Origin: Paraspadella gotoi
Taxonomy: Eukaryota > Chaetognatha
Reading direction: 5' to 3'
NCBI GenBank assembly: GCA_051294375.1
Contig: CM119267.1
Coordinates: 18,490,900 to 18,554,899, forward strand
DNA: 64,000 nucleotides
The notes beneath the pieces were generated by a model, which did not search any database, was not told the DNA's origin, and saw only the letters and a list, made by a program, of their open reading frames with translations. Below are positions 22,811 to 35,697 of the stretch, piece by piece. The first letter of the stretch is position 1; the number at the start of each line of letters is the position of its first letter. The position numbers were made by a program, and so were the translations under genes.

Positions 22811-25111
22811 CTACCACAAATGAGTCTCTCGAACTTCGCTAATAATATGACTGGCTTTTTGCAACGCTTGCAGCATTTCCGCGGCTTCTTTTCGCCTCTG
22901 CGCAATGTGCGACGACTCTTTCACAAGCGTTTCTATCTCCGTCTGTTTGTACAACTGACCAACGAGTTCGCTTTGAAGATTGTCTTTTATGAAGTTGACC
23001 AAGAAATGCATGATCGCTTTAGGCACCGAGTCCTGAATGCTTTTTCTGACGATGTTAAAATAGCATTTAATGAGACGCTCAATGACCTCGCAATCCCGGG
23101 CTTCCCGAGGCGAAAGTCGACGCGTGGCGGCGATCGGCATTTCGTAGTTGAGGAAATTGACGGGCTTGTCGGCGGAAGACATTAGACTGCCGTGCGGCTT
23201 GAGATGACGAGGGGAATTGACCGGGGACAAGCCTCCAGCGGGAGTGGCGGATTGCGACGAAGCGACGGCGAGATTCTTGTTTTCAGCTTCAGTTTCCGCG
23301 GACTCGGGGGCGTCGCCAGATTTGCCTATCGGAGACGTGTCTTTGTTTTCTTTGCTTTCTTTAGGCGCATCCCCAGCGGGATTTTTCAGCCCGTTGGTCT
23401 TGACCCAGTTCGAAAGTTTCCAACTACCTTCGGTGGCGGCGTTCTTCGGATCGTTAAGGGTCTCGCGCGGCAGACCGTGATCGTTTGAGCTCTTGTGATG
23501 ACGCCCGATGCTGGGGTCACGAGAACCTCCGTGCAAAGACAAACCTCCAAGTTGCATGCTCTCCGTCAATGACTTGTGGACCGTCGCTCCTTCGATGAAG
23601 TCCGGATGCTTGGTGTTGATGTACGACAGTTCGATGGACACAAGATTTTCGACCATGGAATTGGTCGGCGGCAATCTCCTTCGGAGCAGCGCGGTCACCA
23701 CGTCGACGGTTCGCTCATGCAGCTTGGGAAAGCGCAGCATTTCCTGCGTCACCGTGGCGCCGCAGTGCTGAATGATGCGCTGCATCTCCTCGTGGACAAG
23801 TTCAACGCAGCGGAGACTCGGTTCTTCCAGCCTTCTGATTTGCCGTTTGACTAAGAGTTCAAAGGATACTTCGGGCACGAAAAGCGCCGGGCGCGGACCC
23901 GTGGCGTTGCGAATCGCCGTCAAGATGTCGAGTTGCGTCAGTCCGCCCAAGGGATCGATGGAGTCGAGGGCGCGGCCAAAGGTTTCGTGGAAGATGTAAC
24001 AAATGCGGGCGCCGCCGCAGAGCTCCGTCGTTTCAATATTCTTCGCCGTGCCTTCGATGGTGGCGCAATAAGCGGCGGCAAACTTTGTGATTATTTGGAG
24101 GAGCAGCTGCGCCGGGTCTTCCACGGGTTCGCCGAAGGAATTCAACAGAGACTGAAACTGACTGGCCATGAGGTTGACTCGCGTCTTCAACTCTGGCAGA
24201 CAATCGCGAATGTGGTGCATCAAGAGGCGATTTAAAGTTTTCGACAAATAGGGCGTTCCATTTCTCGAGGCCAACGTCGGGTACTTCTTTTGCAGGTAAT
24301 TTTGTTCAGCCCGGAGGGCATCCTCGATGGTTTTGCTTTGGTTGATGTCGAGCTGACTTCGGTTCACCACTCCGATGATTCCCAGCTTGACCGGAATCAC
24401 GCGTCCCGTGAGGACGTCGACGGCGTCCGTCCCGGCGTCCATGAGATCCAGTTTGGTAATGACGGCCAGAGTGCGACGACCGTCTGGGTCCACGTCCCGT
24501 GCCATCTTGATCGCTTCGCTGGTGGCCATGTCCGTGTTAGCCGCGGTGATGGCAAGAATGATGGAGTTTGGGTTAGAAATATATTGGAAGAGCAAATCGC
24601 GAATTTGCTTTTCGATGTCCTCCGGCTGATCACCGACGGGCACCTTCGTCATGCCCGGCAAGTCGACCAAGGTGAGATTGACGACTTTGTCGGAGTAGAT
24701 TTTAAGGTGGATAGGCTCCGGCGAAATTCCCTTGTTGTCTCCGCCGAGGCGCGACGTTTCCGCCTCGATCTCCGCGCGAATCTCGTCGAAATCGGTAAAC
24801 AGTTTGTTCTTCGTGTGGAGAAATTTGCCCCATTCCGTCACGTGACCGGGCACTCCTTCCTCGGAGAACCGACTCTTGTCATCTCGATCCGACGCGTTCT
24901 TCACGTAGAGCAACTGCAGGATGAGCGGTCTTCGAGTCACAATGCCGGATCCCCTGGGAAGGAAGTCTTTGCCCACGATGTTCTCCAGAACGGAGGATTT
25001 TCCGCAACTTTGCGAACCGATGACGACGATTTGTGGAAGATGAATGACGTCGGAGCCCACCGTTGCAAAAACCTCTTGCAGCTTGTTGATGACTGGAATG
25101 AGGGCATCCAT
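22811..25111 (-). CDS. DNM1L: Dynamin-1-like protein (DNM1L/Drp1), intronless coding region, 766 aa
   Basis: Drp1 is the cytosolic dynamin GTPase that oligomerises on mitochondria and peroxisomes to divide them. The whole coding region is one exon. It starts [19 protein letters not shown], exactly where the family starts; an open extension of 22 codons upstream runs into a splice-acceptor-like tttgcag at about 25167, so I read it as 5' UTR. G1 is GSQSCGKSS (residues 32-40), G2 GIVTRRP, G3 DLPG, G4 TKLD. The stalk has [16 protein letters not shown], and [20 protein letters not shown] Ser/Pro-rich variable domain spans about 535-650. A kinase-like site [17 protein letters not shown] matches the human S637 region. 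The GED ends [13 protein letters not shown] (SEVRETHLW), as in mammals. An oddity is Cys36 in the P-loop, where most family members have Ser. Human DNM1L is 736 aa with many introns. Confidence 0.96.
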   Translation of the reverse strand: MDALIPVINKLQEVFATVGSDVIHLPQIVVIGSQSCGKSSVLENIVGKDFLPRGSGIVTRRPLILQLLYVKNASDRDDKSRFSEEGVPGHVTEWGKFLHTKNKLFTDFDEIRAEIEAETSRLGGDNKGISPEPIHLKIYSDKVVNLTLVDLPGMTKVPVGDQPEDIEKQIRDLLFQYISNPNSIILAITAANTDMATSEAIKMARDVDPDGRRTLAVITKLDLMDAGTDAVDVLTGRVIPVKLGIIGVVNRSQLDINQSKTIEDALRAEQNYLQKKYPTLASRNGTPYLSKTLNRLLMHHIRDCLPELKTRVNLMASQFQSLLNSFGEPVEDPAQLLLQIITKFAAAYCATIEGTAKNIETTELCGGARICYIFHETFGRALDSIDPLGGLTQLDILTAIRNATGPRPALFVPEVSFELLVKRQIRRLEEPSLRCVELVHEEMQRIIQHCGATVTQEMLRFPKLHERTVDVVTALLRRRLPPTNSMVENLVSIELSYINTKHPDFIEGATVHKSLTESMQLGGLSLHGGSRDPSIGRHHKSSNDHGLPRETLNDPKNAATEGSWKLSNWVKTNGLKNPAGDAPKESKENKDTSPIGKSGDAPESAETEAENKNLAVASSQSATPAGGLSPVNSPRHLKPHGSLMSSADKPVNFLNYEMPIAATRRLSPREARDCEVIERLIKCYFNIVRKSIQDSVPKAIMHFLVNFIKDNLQSELVGQLYKQTEIETLVKESSHIAQRRKEAAEMLQALQKASHIISEVRETHLW

Positions 25112-26479
25112 TGCCGGTTTCGGGCTATTTGCTTTGTATATTCGATGCTTACGGGATTTATTAAATCTGCAAAACAAAATCTATTATTTTAAAGGAATAC
25201 AAAGAGTTGATGAAATCGAACAAAAAATTTTTGAATGAATTCAATTGATAATCGACGTTGCAAATAAAAATAAATAGTTTTGATTTACAAAGTAAAATAT
25301 AAGCTATGAAATTGCAATTTTATCTTAGAAGTAATTTTTAAACCGTCGGAAGAGAAAAGAACGCAGTGTAAATCGGCGTGCTAAGACTTCCAACAATCAT
25401 ATGATCGTGGCCAACATGAAGTGCCATTTTGTTGACGTGTTGCTTACAGAGGAAACGATTGGGCCACTCCTAACCTGAAGGGGGAAATTTTGAATCGCCG
25501 CAAAATGTCACTTTTCAAAACTTACTTTGAACCAAATAAAAAAATAAAACAAAAAGGAGATAATTTTAATTTTTAGGGCTATAATTTCAGAAGCTAAATA
25601 GATGAATGAATAATGAATAATTTGTTAAAATTATAATTAGAGTGAGCATGGGAAAAGAATTGAATCAGAAACATGCTTCCGTTACTTTTAAATCTTGTAC
25701 CATGTTGTTTCTTCAGTTTCCAGTGAATCAGCTCTGACGATCGCTTAATATTAATTAATACAGGTTAATTACAATGTTAATTCCGAATTAAGGTTTGATT
25801 TGACAGTAGCTTTTGTTTTTCTTTGAATTTGAATGAAACTGCCATCTCATGAAGAACCTTTCAAAGCTGGCAGTTACTACTTTCAAAGTGCGAAAAACAA
25901 AAGATCTGCTGGGATGAAAACTAATTTTCATTCGCAGATGAAAGAAATTATTTCATTGGTTATTAAAAGTTTTTATAAGTTGCTTCATTAATTGTATTTT
26001 AATTTAATTTTTCCAAAACAAAATACATCAAAACTTAAAACATTTATTTTAGTACCTGGCTCATTCTACAAAATATTTCATAAATTTCAAAAATATAAAA
26101 CAAAACGCATTACAAAACTATTATAATTAATAATTAAATAATTATCCCACCACTGAAGTACCCTCGGGCTCGCCAGGTCGATAAGATTCGAAAAACAACC
26201 TGTCACGATTTTATTTTAATAAAATTGGCGGCTAAATTTAGCACATGATGCGGCGATCTCCGCCAGAGTTAAGGCTTCACTTAAGAACTTGTTATTTCGG
26301 CAATCTCTTTATAGTTTATTTGCAGGTTCGTTTCTTTTACTTTTTACGATCATATTATTGGCGGTCGACATCCGGGAGGTAATCACTATTTTGCATATTT
26401 CTGGTAAATAATTGTTATGTTCGTTTTCCAAGAGCTACCTATTTTCAGTGTTGGTTTACATATAGCTGAGTGTGAGATA
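25112..26479. other. Upstream region of DNM1L, AT-rich
   Basis: The first 55 nt are probable DNM1L 5' UTR after an acceptor at about 25167. The rest is AT-rich, with a slightly GC-richer patch at 26155-26350 that could be a first non-coding exon or promoter. No protein-coding content is recognised. Confidence 0.4.
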
Positions 26480-27110
26480 CAGGGACTTCAATCTGGGTCG
26501 ATACGAAAAGACTTGATTAAACTCCTAATTTTTTTACAGTATATTATTTTTATATTTATTAATAAGAATACTATTTGATATTTATGTTGACCTAAAAAAT
26601 GTTATAATTTCTTATTAGTATAATCAGTGCCTCTCAAGCGCGGAATCACTTTTTTCATTTTATCGTCCAAATTTTAATAGTTTTTAACAATTTAATAATT
26701 CTTAATATTGATTCTAAAGTTATCTGATATAAAAAAAAAAAATGGTGATAAAAAGTTAGTTTAGTGTTTGGTTATAATAAAAAATTTTTTATGTAAAACC
26801 TAACTTATTTATTATGTTAACTATTATTTATTATTTTTTTCCCCAAACTGAAATTTTTATTTTTAATAAATTTTAAAGGGTAAACGTGATGATTATTATC
26901 AAGTATTATTCATATTAAAATTTTTTCAGAAATGTACCCTCTGAGGAAAATGTTTATAATAGAGCAACTATCATAGCTAGAATGTTACGAATTAGTAGGA
27001 AAAAAGTCAAATATTTTCTTATTAGTACGAAAAAATTTTATAACCTGATTGCTCCTTGTTTTAATTTTATTCAAAGTTTTTTCGTATCAGTCCAGATTGA
27101 AGTTCCTGTA
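26480..27110. mobile_element. Candidate MITE with about 40-bp terminal inverted repeats and TA flanks
   Basis: The left end beginning cagggacttcaatctggg at 26480 is matched in inverse orientation by a right end closing at 27110 (ccagattgaagttcctg). The match continues inward through gatacgaaaa on both sides, about 40 bp with a few mismatches. Both ends are flanked by TA, the usual Tc1/mariner/pogo target duplication. The 550-bp interior is AT-rich and has no ORF, so this is a non-autonomous element, if real. Confidence 0.6.
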
Positions 27111-27987
27111 TATTCTTGACACATAAATGTACAGTAATTGTTGAATACAAAAGCTATTTCCATTTGCTAAATACACTCGTTGATTGAAGTTATTACTGTA
27201 ACTTTTTGCTTAACTGGATTTAAAAAAAAATAATTTTCAAAAAATAGATAAAACGACAAGAAAAGTACTGAAATTTAATACTATGAAAAAAACAATTTGG
27301 CAAACTCCCACGTCATAGTTTTTAGTCATTCAAATATGCTTTCACGCAATGAACGAATGAGTTTCATCGACGTGACCAACTTTAAAATCGTGACTGAAGC
27401 CTTCGGTGAAGGGTGAGTCTGAATCACTTCGGAAAAGATCACCCGGCCAAAAGATATCNNNNNNNNNNCTTGATAATAAAAGAAGAGATCTTGAGGTTTC
27501 CGTTTTCCTTGAACAATTTCCCCTTCTGGTTTTCAACGACGAAATCGATTTGTTTTGGCCGTCGAATACAAAGTTTTGAAGGTCGAATCTCTCTCTCTCT
27601 CTCTCTATCTCATTTTTTTGTTTCTTACACTCTTTGATGGATGGACTTTCGACGATTCGAAGGTTTTCCTCTCGAGATAGAGATTTTGCTGATGTTGATG
27701 TAGACGTTTTTTTTTTCAAAACTTTCTTCCGGCGGAAGTGGCTATGATTCATTCTCGACAAGGAGTCTCATCATCATCTGGCCCTTCGATCCGTCCGCCC
27801 ACGCGTCGGAAACCTTACATGTCCGAAAAAAAGTAAATAAATATGAAAAAAAAAAATCCAGAGATCCGCTTCCGGCGGACCGCAGCAGCCCCACGATAAG
27901 ATAGAAAAAACACGAACGCCTTCGCTTCATTTTCTATCCTTTTGCCGCTGCAAACCGCTGCAGACAGCCGTCGGACGCGGCAGAGCC
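27111..27987. other. Spacer with a 10-N gap, distal upstream region of the KLF5/dar1 gene
   Basis: AT-rich to about 27350, then mixed composition with a short (CT)n run near 27590. A 10-N gap lies at 27459-27468. No gene is supported; open frames here are low-complexity. Confidence 0.4.
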
Positions 27988-28029
27988 TGACGTCACCTGT
28001 TTGAAAGTCGTGAAGCGGACTTGACGTCA
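27988..28029. promoter_or_regulatory. Two perfect CRE palindromes
   Basis: The palindrome TGACGTCA occurs at 27988-27995 and again at 28022-28029, spaced 34 bp start to start. It is the full consensus site for CREB/ATF bZIP factors and lies about 1.2 kb before the KLF5/dar1 start codon. Function is inferred from sequence only. Confidence 0.5.
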
Positions 28030-28496
28030 CGAATATCTAATTTCTAAATTTTATCAAGTATCAAGTGTAATTGTAACTCTGATTCTTGTCGCAGAAAGTT
28101 GAAAACACTATCCACTGAATTTTCATCGACAAAACTCGAGCTCCGTCGAGTTACTCCAGAAAAAGAAAAGACGAAAAATAAAGCTAATCGCAATCGCTGC
28201 GCGGTATTCATTAACATATTATTTGCCATATATGGCGAAGAACTTACCTCATCGGCGAGCGGGAATTCCAAATAAGGAATTGAGACCGCTCACCTTCGGC
28301 AGCGGCTGCGGCGGACGCTGCAGCAGAAACCCTCTTGGATTCGAGAAAGAAACGCGACGAGAGTACGAGGATCTCGCCGAGAGAAGGAAGAGGAAGGAAG
28401 GAGGAGGATCCTCGCAGAGCCCAGAAACCGCTGGATAGCTCGATCTGTCCATCTCTCGATCGCTTCGTCGTCTCCCTCGCAAAACCTCGAGTTCTC

Positions 28497-28607
28497 ATTG
28501 GCTTTTTCGTGCCCAGGAGTCCGTCTTCCAACGCGCCATTGGTCCCGGACAAGTTTATCCGACGTCGGCCTCCGATTGGTTTGAATTCTTGTTTGGATCA
28601 TCATTGG
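28497..28607 (+). promoter_or_regulatory. Cluster of four inverted CCAAT boxes
   Basis: ATTGG occurs at 28497, 28538, 28575 and 28603, all in one orientation, with spacings of 41, 37 and 28 bp. Regular spacing of CCAAT boxes is typical of NF-Y-bound promoters. The flanks (28250-28600) are GC-richer than the spacer, and an AT-rich TATA-like word (atatatat) follows at about 28625. I read this as the core promoter area of the KLF5/dar1 gene. Confidence 0.5.
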
Positions 28608-29211
28608 TCGTTCATCTTCCAGAAATATATATTTGTAGACAAATTGATAGCACCAGTCATTGAAGAAAAAGCCCCCCGAACCAAAGCATATCAAACGCTT
28701 CGAACACCAGTCTTTAGTGAACTTTTTTCTTTTCAGTTTTGACGGGCATAACTGATTGATCCTCTTCCTCCGCCTCTGTCGACGGAATTTTCTCTCTCCC
28801 GCTGTCTCTCTTCTTCTCTCTCTTTCCCATTTTCGTTTGGATAACAAATTCGGAAAAAAAAAATCTTGTGTGTCTCTTCGTCCTCGTCGCATTCCTAGAT
28901 CTTCGTGGAAGCAACTCGCATATAAAAACGGGACACAAAGAAGTTTCTTTTTTTTTTCTCCCCCGCTTGTGATTATGAAGGAGACGATTGTCATGTAAAC
29001 AATTGTTGTTTCGTGGGAAATAAAAAGAAAATATCTGGGACTTTTATTTTTTGTGGTCGCTTCTATAACCAATCGAGACGCGAAAAAACTGCGCACATCA
29101 CTTTTTTTTTTAAACTCTTTTTTACTTGGCCGTCTCGGGTTCGAGACCACCTTTCCCCTTCCGCCTCCTATTCCCCCATCGGCCGCCCTGGAATCTAATC
29201 CCGTCGAAGGA

Positions 29212-29918
29212 ATGTCTTCTGGATCGTCGACCTGCGTGTTGAACACCCCCACCATCTTCCTGGACAAAGAGTTCGACCCGTTCACGGATCAGATTGTGCC
29301 TGACTCGCTGGAGTGGGAGACGTGCGCCACGACGCTGACGACAACGTCGACATCAGACGCCCTCTTCGTCCTTGAAGATGACGACAAGGACCAGTTGGTG
29401 AGTCTCGTTGCTCTTTTTTTTTTTGAGGGGCGAAATAGATGTACATTGTACAACGAACCCTGGCGAACATTTTGCTCGATCCGACGATGATGGATCGGGT
29501 ACTCTTCTGTCTCTTCAACTTCTAAGCCAATCCAGTTTTTCTTCTTGCTCGCTGTCAACTATTCTCTGCTTTTCTTTTTGAGTTAATACACTAATTAAAA
29601 TTTCCCTAGCAATTATGAAGCCGATAAAAGTGGAGGTGAAGCCTTCAATTATTTTCAGTACGAATTTGAAATCGCTCGAAAACTTTCGTGGTTACAAGAT
29701 CTCCCTGGAAACCACCCATCGTCTAAATCTCTAAATGTAACGCGAGTAATTTCGGGGGTGGATCCATCGCCACCCCAACCCCCTCTGCCTCTCACCTCTC
29801 ACCTCTTCCCTTCTTCTTTTCTTACCTCCCCACTTCCGATTTCCGCCCTCTCACGACCACCAAATTAAAAACATTTTTTTATTTGTTTTTCATTTACTTG
29901 AAAAAAAAAAACATTAAT

Positions 29919-29974
<56 letters not shown>

Positions 29975-29984
29975 TCTTCCTCTT

Positions 29985-30049
<65 letters not shown>

Positions 30050-32932
30050 AAAAATAATCATTCTTTGATTTAACGGAAAACAAATTAGTACCACAGAAAA
30101 TTGAATCAAAAGTATATATAAGAGTCAAATTATTTTTCTCACAAGATTAAGAGGACGATTCAGGAGAGAGAACAAAAATACTGTGAGATAAAAAAATAAG
30201 AGAAAGATAATGAGTGAAAAAAAGAGGACGTTATGAAATCGAGAGAAAACTTAGAGATAAAAGATAAGAGAGAGAAAGAGAGAGTAAGAGAGAGAGAGAA
30301 AGAGAGCAATAAAACAAGTCTGAATTTGTTTTGAGAAAAATGTTCTTCGATCAGAATAACATTTATCATTAGGTTTATTTCTTGACTTTGTCGATTTTTT
30401 GGCTCACACAATTTCGCCCTCTTTTCGTGTTAGACTTCCTGTGGCTGTGAAAAAGAAAGCATGAACTTTTTCGATCTAAAAAATAGAGAAAGAAATATGA
30501 GTTCCCTTTCTCATTTTTTTTTCTCGACCACAAAAATTCCAAGCCTCCTCCGATTCTTGGCGATCGAAAGATGAAACGATTTCTCTCTCTCTCTCTCTCT
30601 CTCTCTCATCTGCTCTCTCTTCTTCTTCTCTCTCTCTTCTCTCTCTCTCTCTCTTCTCTCTTTTAAAAAAAAGGAAAAAAAACTTGGTAAAAACCATACT
30701 CGCCGACGCCAGACTTAACGTTTATTTTTTTATTAACTTTTTCATTCATTCACTTTTGATTTTTTTTTCTTCCCCCCCTCTCTTTTTTCCCCAGTTTCTA
30801 GACTTTTGTTTGAAAAAGCCGTTTTTATCACATTTTCGGCAGGGGGCAGAGGTCTGGGGAGTATACTCTTCGTCGAACTTGAAAAATTTTTTTACCAAAA
30901 AAACATATAAAACCGCTTCCTTCGCCTAATGTTTCCTTCATTCAACGGGTTTCGTAGAAAAGGGGGAATTTTTAAAGACGTTGATAGTTCATAGTTGATA
31001 GTTTTGTTGAGAATATTAATTAATATAATGCAACATTACATTAATATTGATAATATTATGAGCCCATTCCTCTCTTTTCCTCTTTTCCCCTCTCCCTCCT
31101 TTTCAGGGTTTTTTTTTCGCTCCTTTTCCTCACTTTCTACAACTATTCGTCTCTTTACTCCTCTCCTTACTCCTATCTTTATTCCTCTCCTTACTCCTCT
31201 CCTTACTCCTTTACTTACTCCTCTTCCCAATCTTCCCACCCTCGATTTCCTTCAGAGCTGATGATGAAAAACGAGCGAATTGAACTAGAAGCGATTTGAA
31301 CGGATGAAGGGGAGGGGAGGAAGGGGAAGGGGGAGGAAGAGGAAGAGGGAAAAGGGGAAGGAAGAGGAAGAGAGGGAGGAAGAGAAGAAGGAAGAGGGAA
31401 AAGGGGAAGTGGGGGAGGAAGAAGGAAAAGGGGGAGAAGGAGGAAGAGGGGGAGGAAGGGGAAGAGGGAAAAATGAGAGGAAGAGGGAAGTGGGATAAGG
31501 GGAAGAAAGAGGTAGAGGGAAGTGGGAAGAGGGAAAAGGGGAAGTGGGGGAGGAAGAAAGAAAAGGGGCAGAAGGAGGAAGAGGGGGAGGAAGAGGTAGA
31601 GGTAAAGAAACTTATGAGTCAGGGAGAAAAAGAGAGATGGGAGATGGAGAGAGGAATAAAATGATAATGAATAAGACAGAAACAGATGATCGAGCCAAGG
31701 AATNNNNNNNNNNNNNNNNNNNNNNNNNNNNNNNNNNNNNNNNNNNNNNNNNNNNNNNNNNNNNNNNNNNNNNNNNNNNNNNNNNNNNNNNNNNNNNNNN
31801 NNNNNNNNNNNNNNNNNNNNNNNNNNNNNNNNNNNNNNNNNNNNNNNNNNNNNNNNNNNNNNNNNNNNNNNNNNNNNNNNNNNNNNNNNNNNNNNNNNNN
31901 NNNNNNNNNNNNNNNNNNNNNNNNNNNNNNNNNNNNNNNNNNNNNNNNNNNNNNNNNNNNNNNNNNNNNNNNNNNNNNNNNNNNNNNNNNNNNNNNNNNN
32001 NNNNNNNNNNNNNNNNNNNNNNNNNNNNNNNNNNNNNNNNNNNNNNNNNNNNNNNNNNNNNNNNNNNNNNNNNNNNNNNNNNNNNNNNNNNNNNNNNNNN
32101 NNNNNNNNNNNNNNNNNNNNNNNNNNNNNNNNNNNNNNNNNNNNNNNNNNNNNNNNNNNNNNNNNNNNNNNNNNNNNNNNNNNNNNNNNNNNNNNNNNNN
32201 NNNNNNNNNNNNNNNNNNNNNNNNNNNNNNNTTTGCAAAATGAAATGTACAAAATATAAATTTTTCCTTACTCAAAAGTTTCTGTATTAAATTATCAATT
32301 AAACACTCAGCAGAGGAAAATGCAGAGAAAGCCGCAGCGTTCCGTTATCGTTTTTCTCGCATTTTGAAAAGTTTTTTTGATTCATCGGTATATAAATTGA
32401 GAGAAAGCGATCGCCCGGGTTCATTAAGTGCAGCGAACCAATTTTCTTTTTTTCAATCTCCGGTTTGGCGATTTGTTGATTACTTTTGTTTTTATTTTTG
32501 AACGTTGCTTTTTCTCCGCCTTGGTTCATATACGTTCTTGAACTTCTACATGAACGCTGACTTGTTATTTTATTTTCTTAAAAAAAAAAGCGACGGCTAC
32601 GCTCAAATATCGTGCGGCAATGCGGATAATGTCGTGCGATTATACGGCGTTAGTGTCATGCGGCGAATGCCGGGAGCGAATCTTTGGACCGAAAATTAAG
32701 AGGATTCCTATTTTTTTTTTTTCTAATATTATGCACATTATTCACTCACCAGATACGAAACCAAAAAAAATTAGAAAGCGGTGGAAAGAGAGAGAAATAT
32801 TAAAGAGGGGAAAAAAAAGAGAAGTAGACTGACAGATAGACGTTTTAAACTTAATAACAAGGTTTTACCCGCACCGTCGGTTTTCTCTAATAATTACGGT
32901 GAAAAGCGGTTTTATAGTTTTAGTGGTTATAA

Positions 32933-32968
<36 letters not shown>

Positions 32969-33337
32969 NNNNNNNNNNNNNNNNNNNNNNNNNNNNNNNN
33001 NNNNNNNNNNNNNNNNNNNNNNNNNNNNNNNNNNNNNNNNNNNNNNNNNNNNNNNNNNNNNNNNNNNNNNNNNNNNNNNNNNNNNNTGCCCGAGAGAACG
33101 AAGACGTAAAAACGAAAATGAACTTTCCTCTAATTGTTTGTCACCAAATGCGACGCAGCACAAAAGTAGGGCAATTCAACGGCATTTGATTTGTGGATGA
33201 AACGAGGCGGACCGAAGACGATGACTAATGCAAACACTTTCTTTCTCTTGAGTCTCTTTAAATATATATCTCTCTTCTTATTTTCATTTTCTTTCTTTCT
33301 GATCTGTTTTTCTCTATATTTTCTCTTTTTCAATAAT

Positions 33338-33436
<99 letters not shown>

Positions 33437-35310
33437 AATTCTATCTCATTCTCCCTTCCCTTTTTTATCGTTTTTCTCTTTTGGTTTATTGTATTTTCTT
33501 TTGAAACACATCATCTTTACTGCTTGCATCGTTAATCGAATTAATGGATGCCCGAAGCTTTGTTTTTTTCTCTCTCTGAGTGTGAGTGTATGTGCATCTT
33601 CGTATTCGCGAGTCATCCGCCCACACAATAAACTATTACTCTCACTCTCACTCTCTCTCTCTCTCCCTCTCTCTCTCCCTCTCTCTCGCCCTCAACTCGA
33701 CAGCCGAAAAACGAATCATAACGGGCTTTCAAGAAAAAAACAAATTATCCATTTCCATTTAAAAAAAAATTAAGATGAATCAACGGTCATAACGGACATA
33801 AGTAACCTTTACAAAGAGAAAAAAAAAGGGGCAGACCCTTCGAGTCACCCGTCCACGAACTCATTCGTCGAAAGTTTAGTCGATACGAATCCCCAAAGTC
33901 TTCTTCTTCGTCTTGGCCGTCTCCGTTCTTCGTCGCCACGTTCTCCGAATGAAANNNNNNNNNNNNNNNNNNNNNNNNNNNNNNNNNNNNNNNNNNNNNN
34001 NNNNNNNNNNNNNNNNNNNNNNNNNNNNNNNNNNNNNNNNNNNNNNNNNNNNNNNNNNNNNNNNNNNNNNNNNNNNNNNNNNNNNNNNNNNNNNNNNNNN
34101 AAAAATATAATTTTTTTTTTTCGTCGTCGTACCCTAAGACCCGGATGAGTTTCAAAATAACAACAACGACAATAAATTACAACAACGACATGAGGGATTG
34201 AGGGAGTAAGAGAAAAAGGGTTTGTGTCGGTTGGATATCAGGGCTAAATTCGCGNNNNNNNNNNNNNNNNNNNNNNNNNNNNNNNNNNNNNNNNNNNNNN
34301 NNNNNNNNNNNNNNNNNNNNNNNNNNNNNNNNNNNNNNNNNNNNNNNNNNNNNNNNNNNNNNNNNNNNNNNNNNNNNNNNNNNNNNNNNNNNNNNNNNNN
34401 NNNNNNNNNNNNNNNNNNNNNNNNNNNNNNNNNNNNNNNNNNNNNNNNNNNNNNNNNNNNNNNNNNNNNNNNNNNNNNNNNNNNNNNNNNNNNNNNNNNN
34501 NNNNNNNNNNNNNNNNNNNNNNNNNNNNNNNNNNNNNNNNNNNNNNNNNNNNNNNNNNNNNNNNNNNNNNNNNNNNNNNNNNNNNNNNNNNNNNNNNNNA
34601 GGGTGGCAGGATCCGGAATGAGGGCGGTGATGCGGATGGCGGGAGACGGTGTCGTGAGTGATGTGGGTGGCGATAATCTTTTGATCCGCCGAGCGATGGG
34701 TCTGTTAATCGGCGGCTGGGTGGACTTTGAACAACAACAAAAATTGGGATTAAGAGAAGAGCATATTTTTTTGAGGGTTGTTTACGTTATGATGTTTTTT
34801 TCCCCCCGTTCAGTTGGGGGTTGTCGAAATCTTAGCGGGGGCTGGACTTTCAAAGCTGGGATCACTCGCGATTAAGGATTAAAGGAAGGAATTGTACCGA
34901 ATCCATGGTTAAGCTTCTTTTTATTTCTTTATTTTTATCGTGTATGATTCATGATTTTCCTCGCTTGTGCGTTTGAATATAAATAGGATATGGAAAAATA
35001 AGAAAAGCCGCCTCTCGCCTTATTTCGACGACCAAAACAAAACAACAACAGAAATGACATCGATTGAAAAAAAAGAGTGAAACAAAAGAGGCGTTACGAC
35101 CTTCGAATCAAATCCGGACTTGTAAAAATCAAAGTGATTTGCTATTTTTAAACGCTGACTATATTTTAACAAATTCTCGTCGCCTTTATTTTCGTTTCGT
35201 GTTTAAAATGCGAACAATTAAATTTGGCATTAAAAAAAAAAAAGAAATAAAAATAATGAGAGAAACAAAGAGGAACGAACATGAAACCGGTTCCCAAAGC
35301 GATGAAGGAA

Positions 35311-35358
<48 letters not shown>

Positions 35359-35663
35359 AAAAAAAGAAAGAGCCACATTAAGAATAGATCCTGTTTTTCT
35401 TCGCAGTTGAACTGAAACGAAAAAAAAAGTAGGGGGAGTGAAGGAGAGCGAGACGAAGCAAGAAAGCGAGAGAGCGAGAGAGCGAGAGAGAGAGAGAGNN
35501 NNNNNNNNNNNNNNNNNNNNNNNNNNNNNNNNNNNNNNNNNNNNNNNNNNNNNNNNNNNNNNNNNNNNNNNNNNNNNNNNNNNNNNNNNNNNNNNNNNNN
35601 NNNNNNNNNNNNNNNNNNNNNNNNNNNNNNNNNNNNNNNNNNNNNNNNNNNNNNNNNNNNNNN

Positions 35664-35697
<34 letters not shown>

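Noticed and set aside
24290-25192. 300-codon plus-strand open frame over DNM1L
   Set aside because: It is the antisense of the DNM1L GTPase domain. The minus strand encodes an unambiguous dynamin with all G motifs, and the plus frame has no family resemblance.
29130-29160. tRNA-like B-box word (gggttcgagac)
   Set aside because: The word lies in a small hairpin, but there is no A box or acceptor stem at the right distance.
28290-29285. 331-codon minus-strand open frame upstream of and over KLF exon 1
   Set aside because: It is rich in Arg/Lys/Phe without domain structure, crosses the promoter-like region and runs antisense to exon 1. It looks like a chance open frame.
31215-32290. Long frames across the 528-N gap and purine tract
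   Set aside because: They are open only because N runs and simple repeats lack stops; there is no coding evidence.
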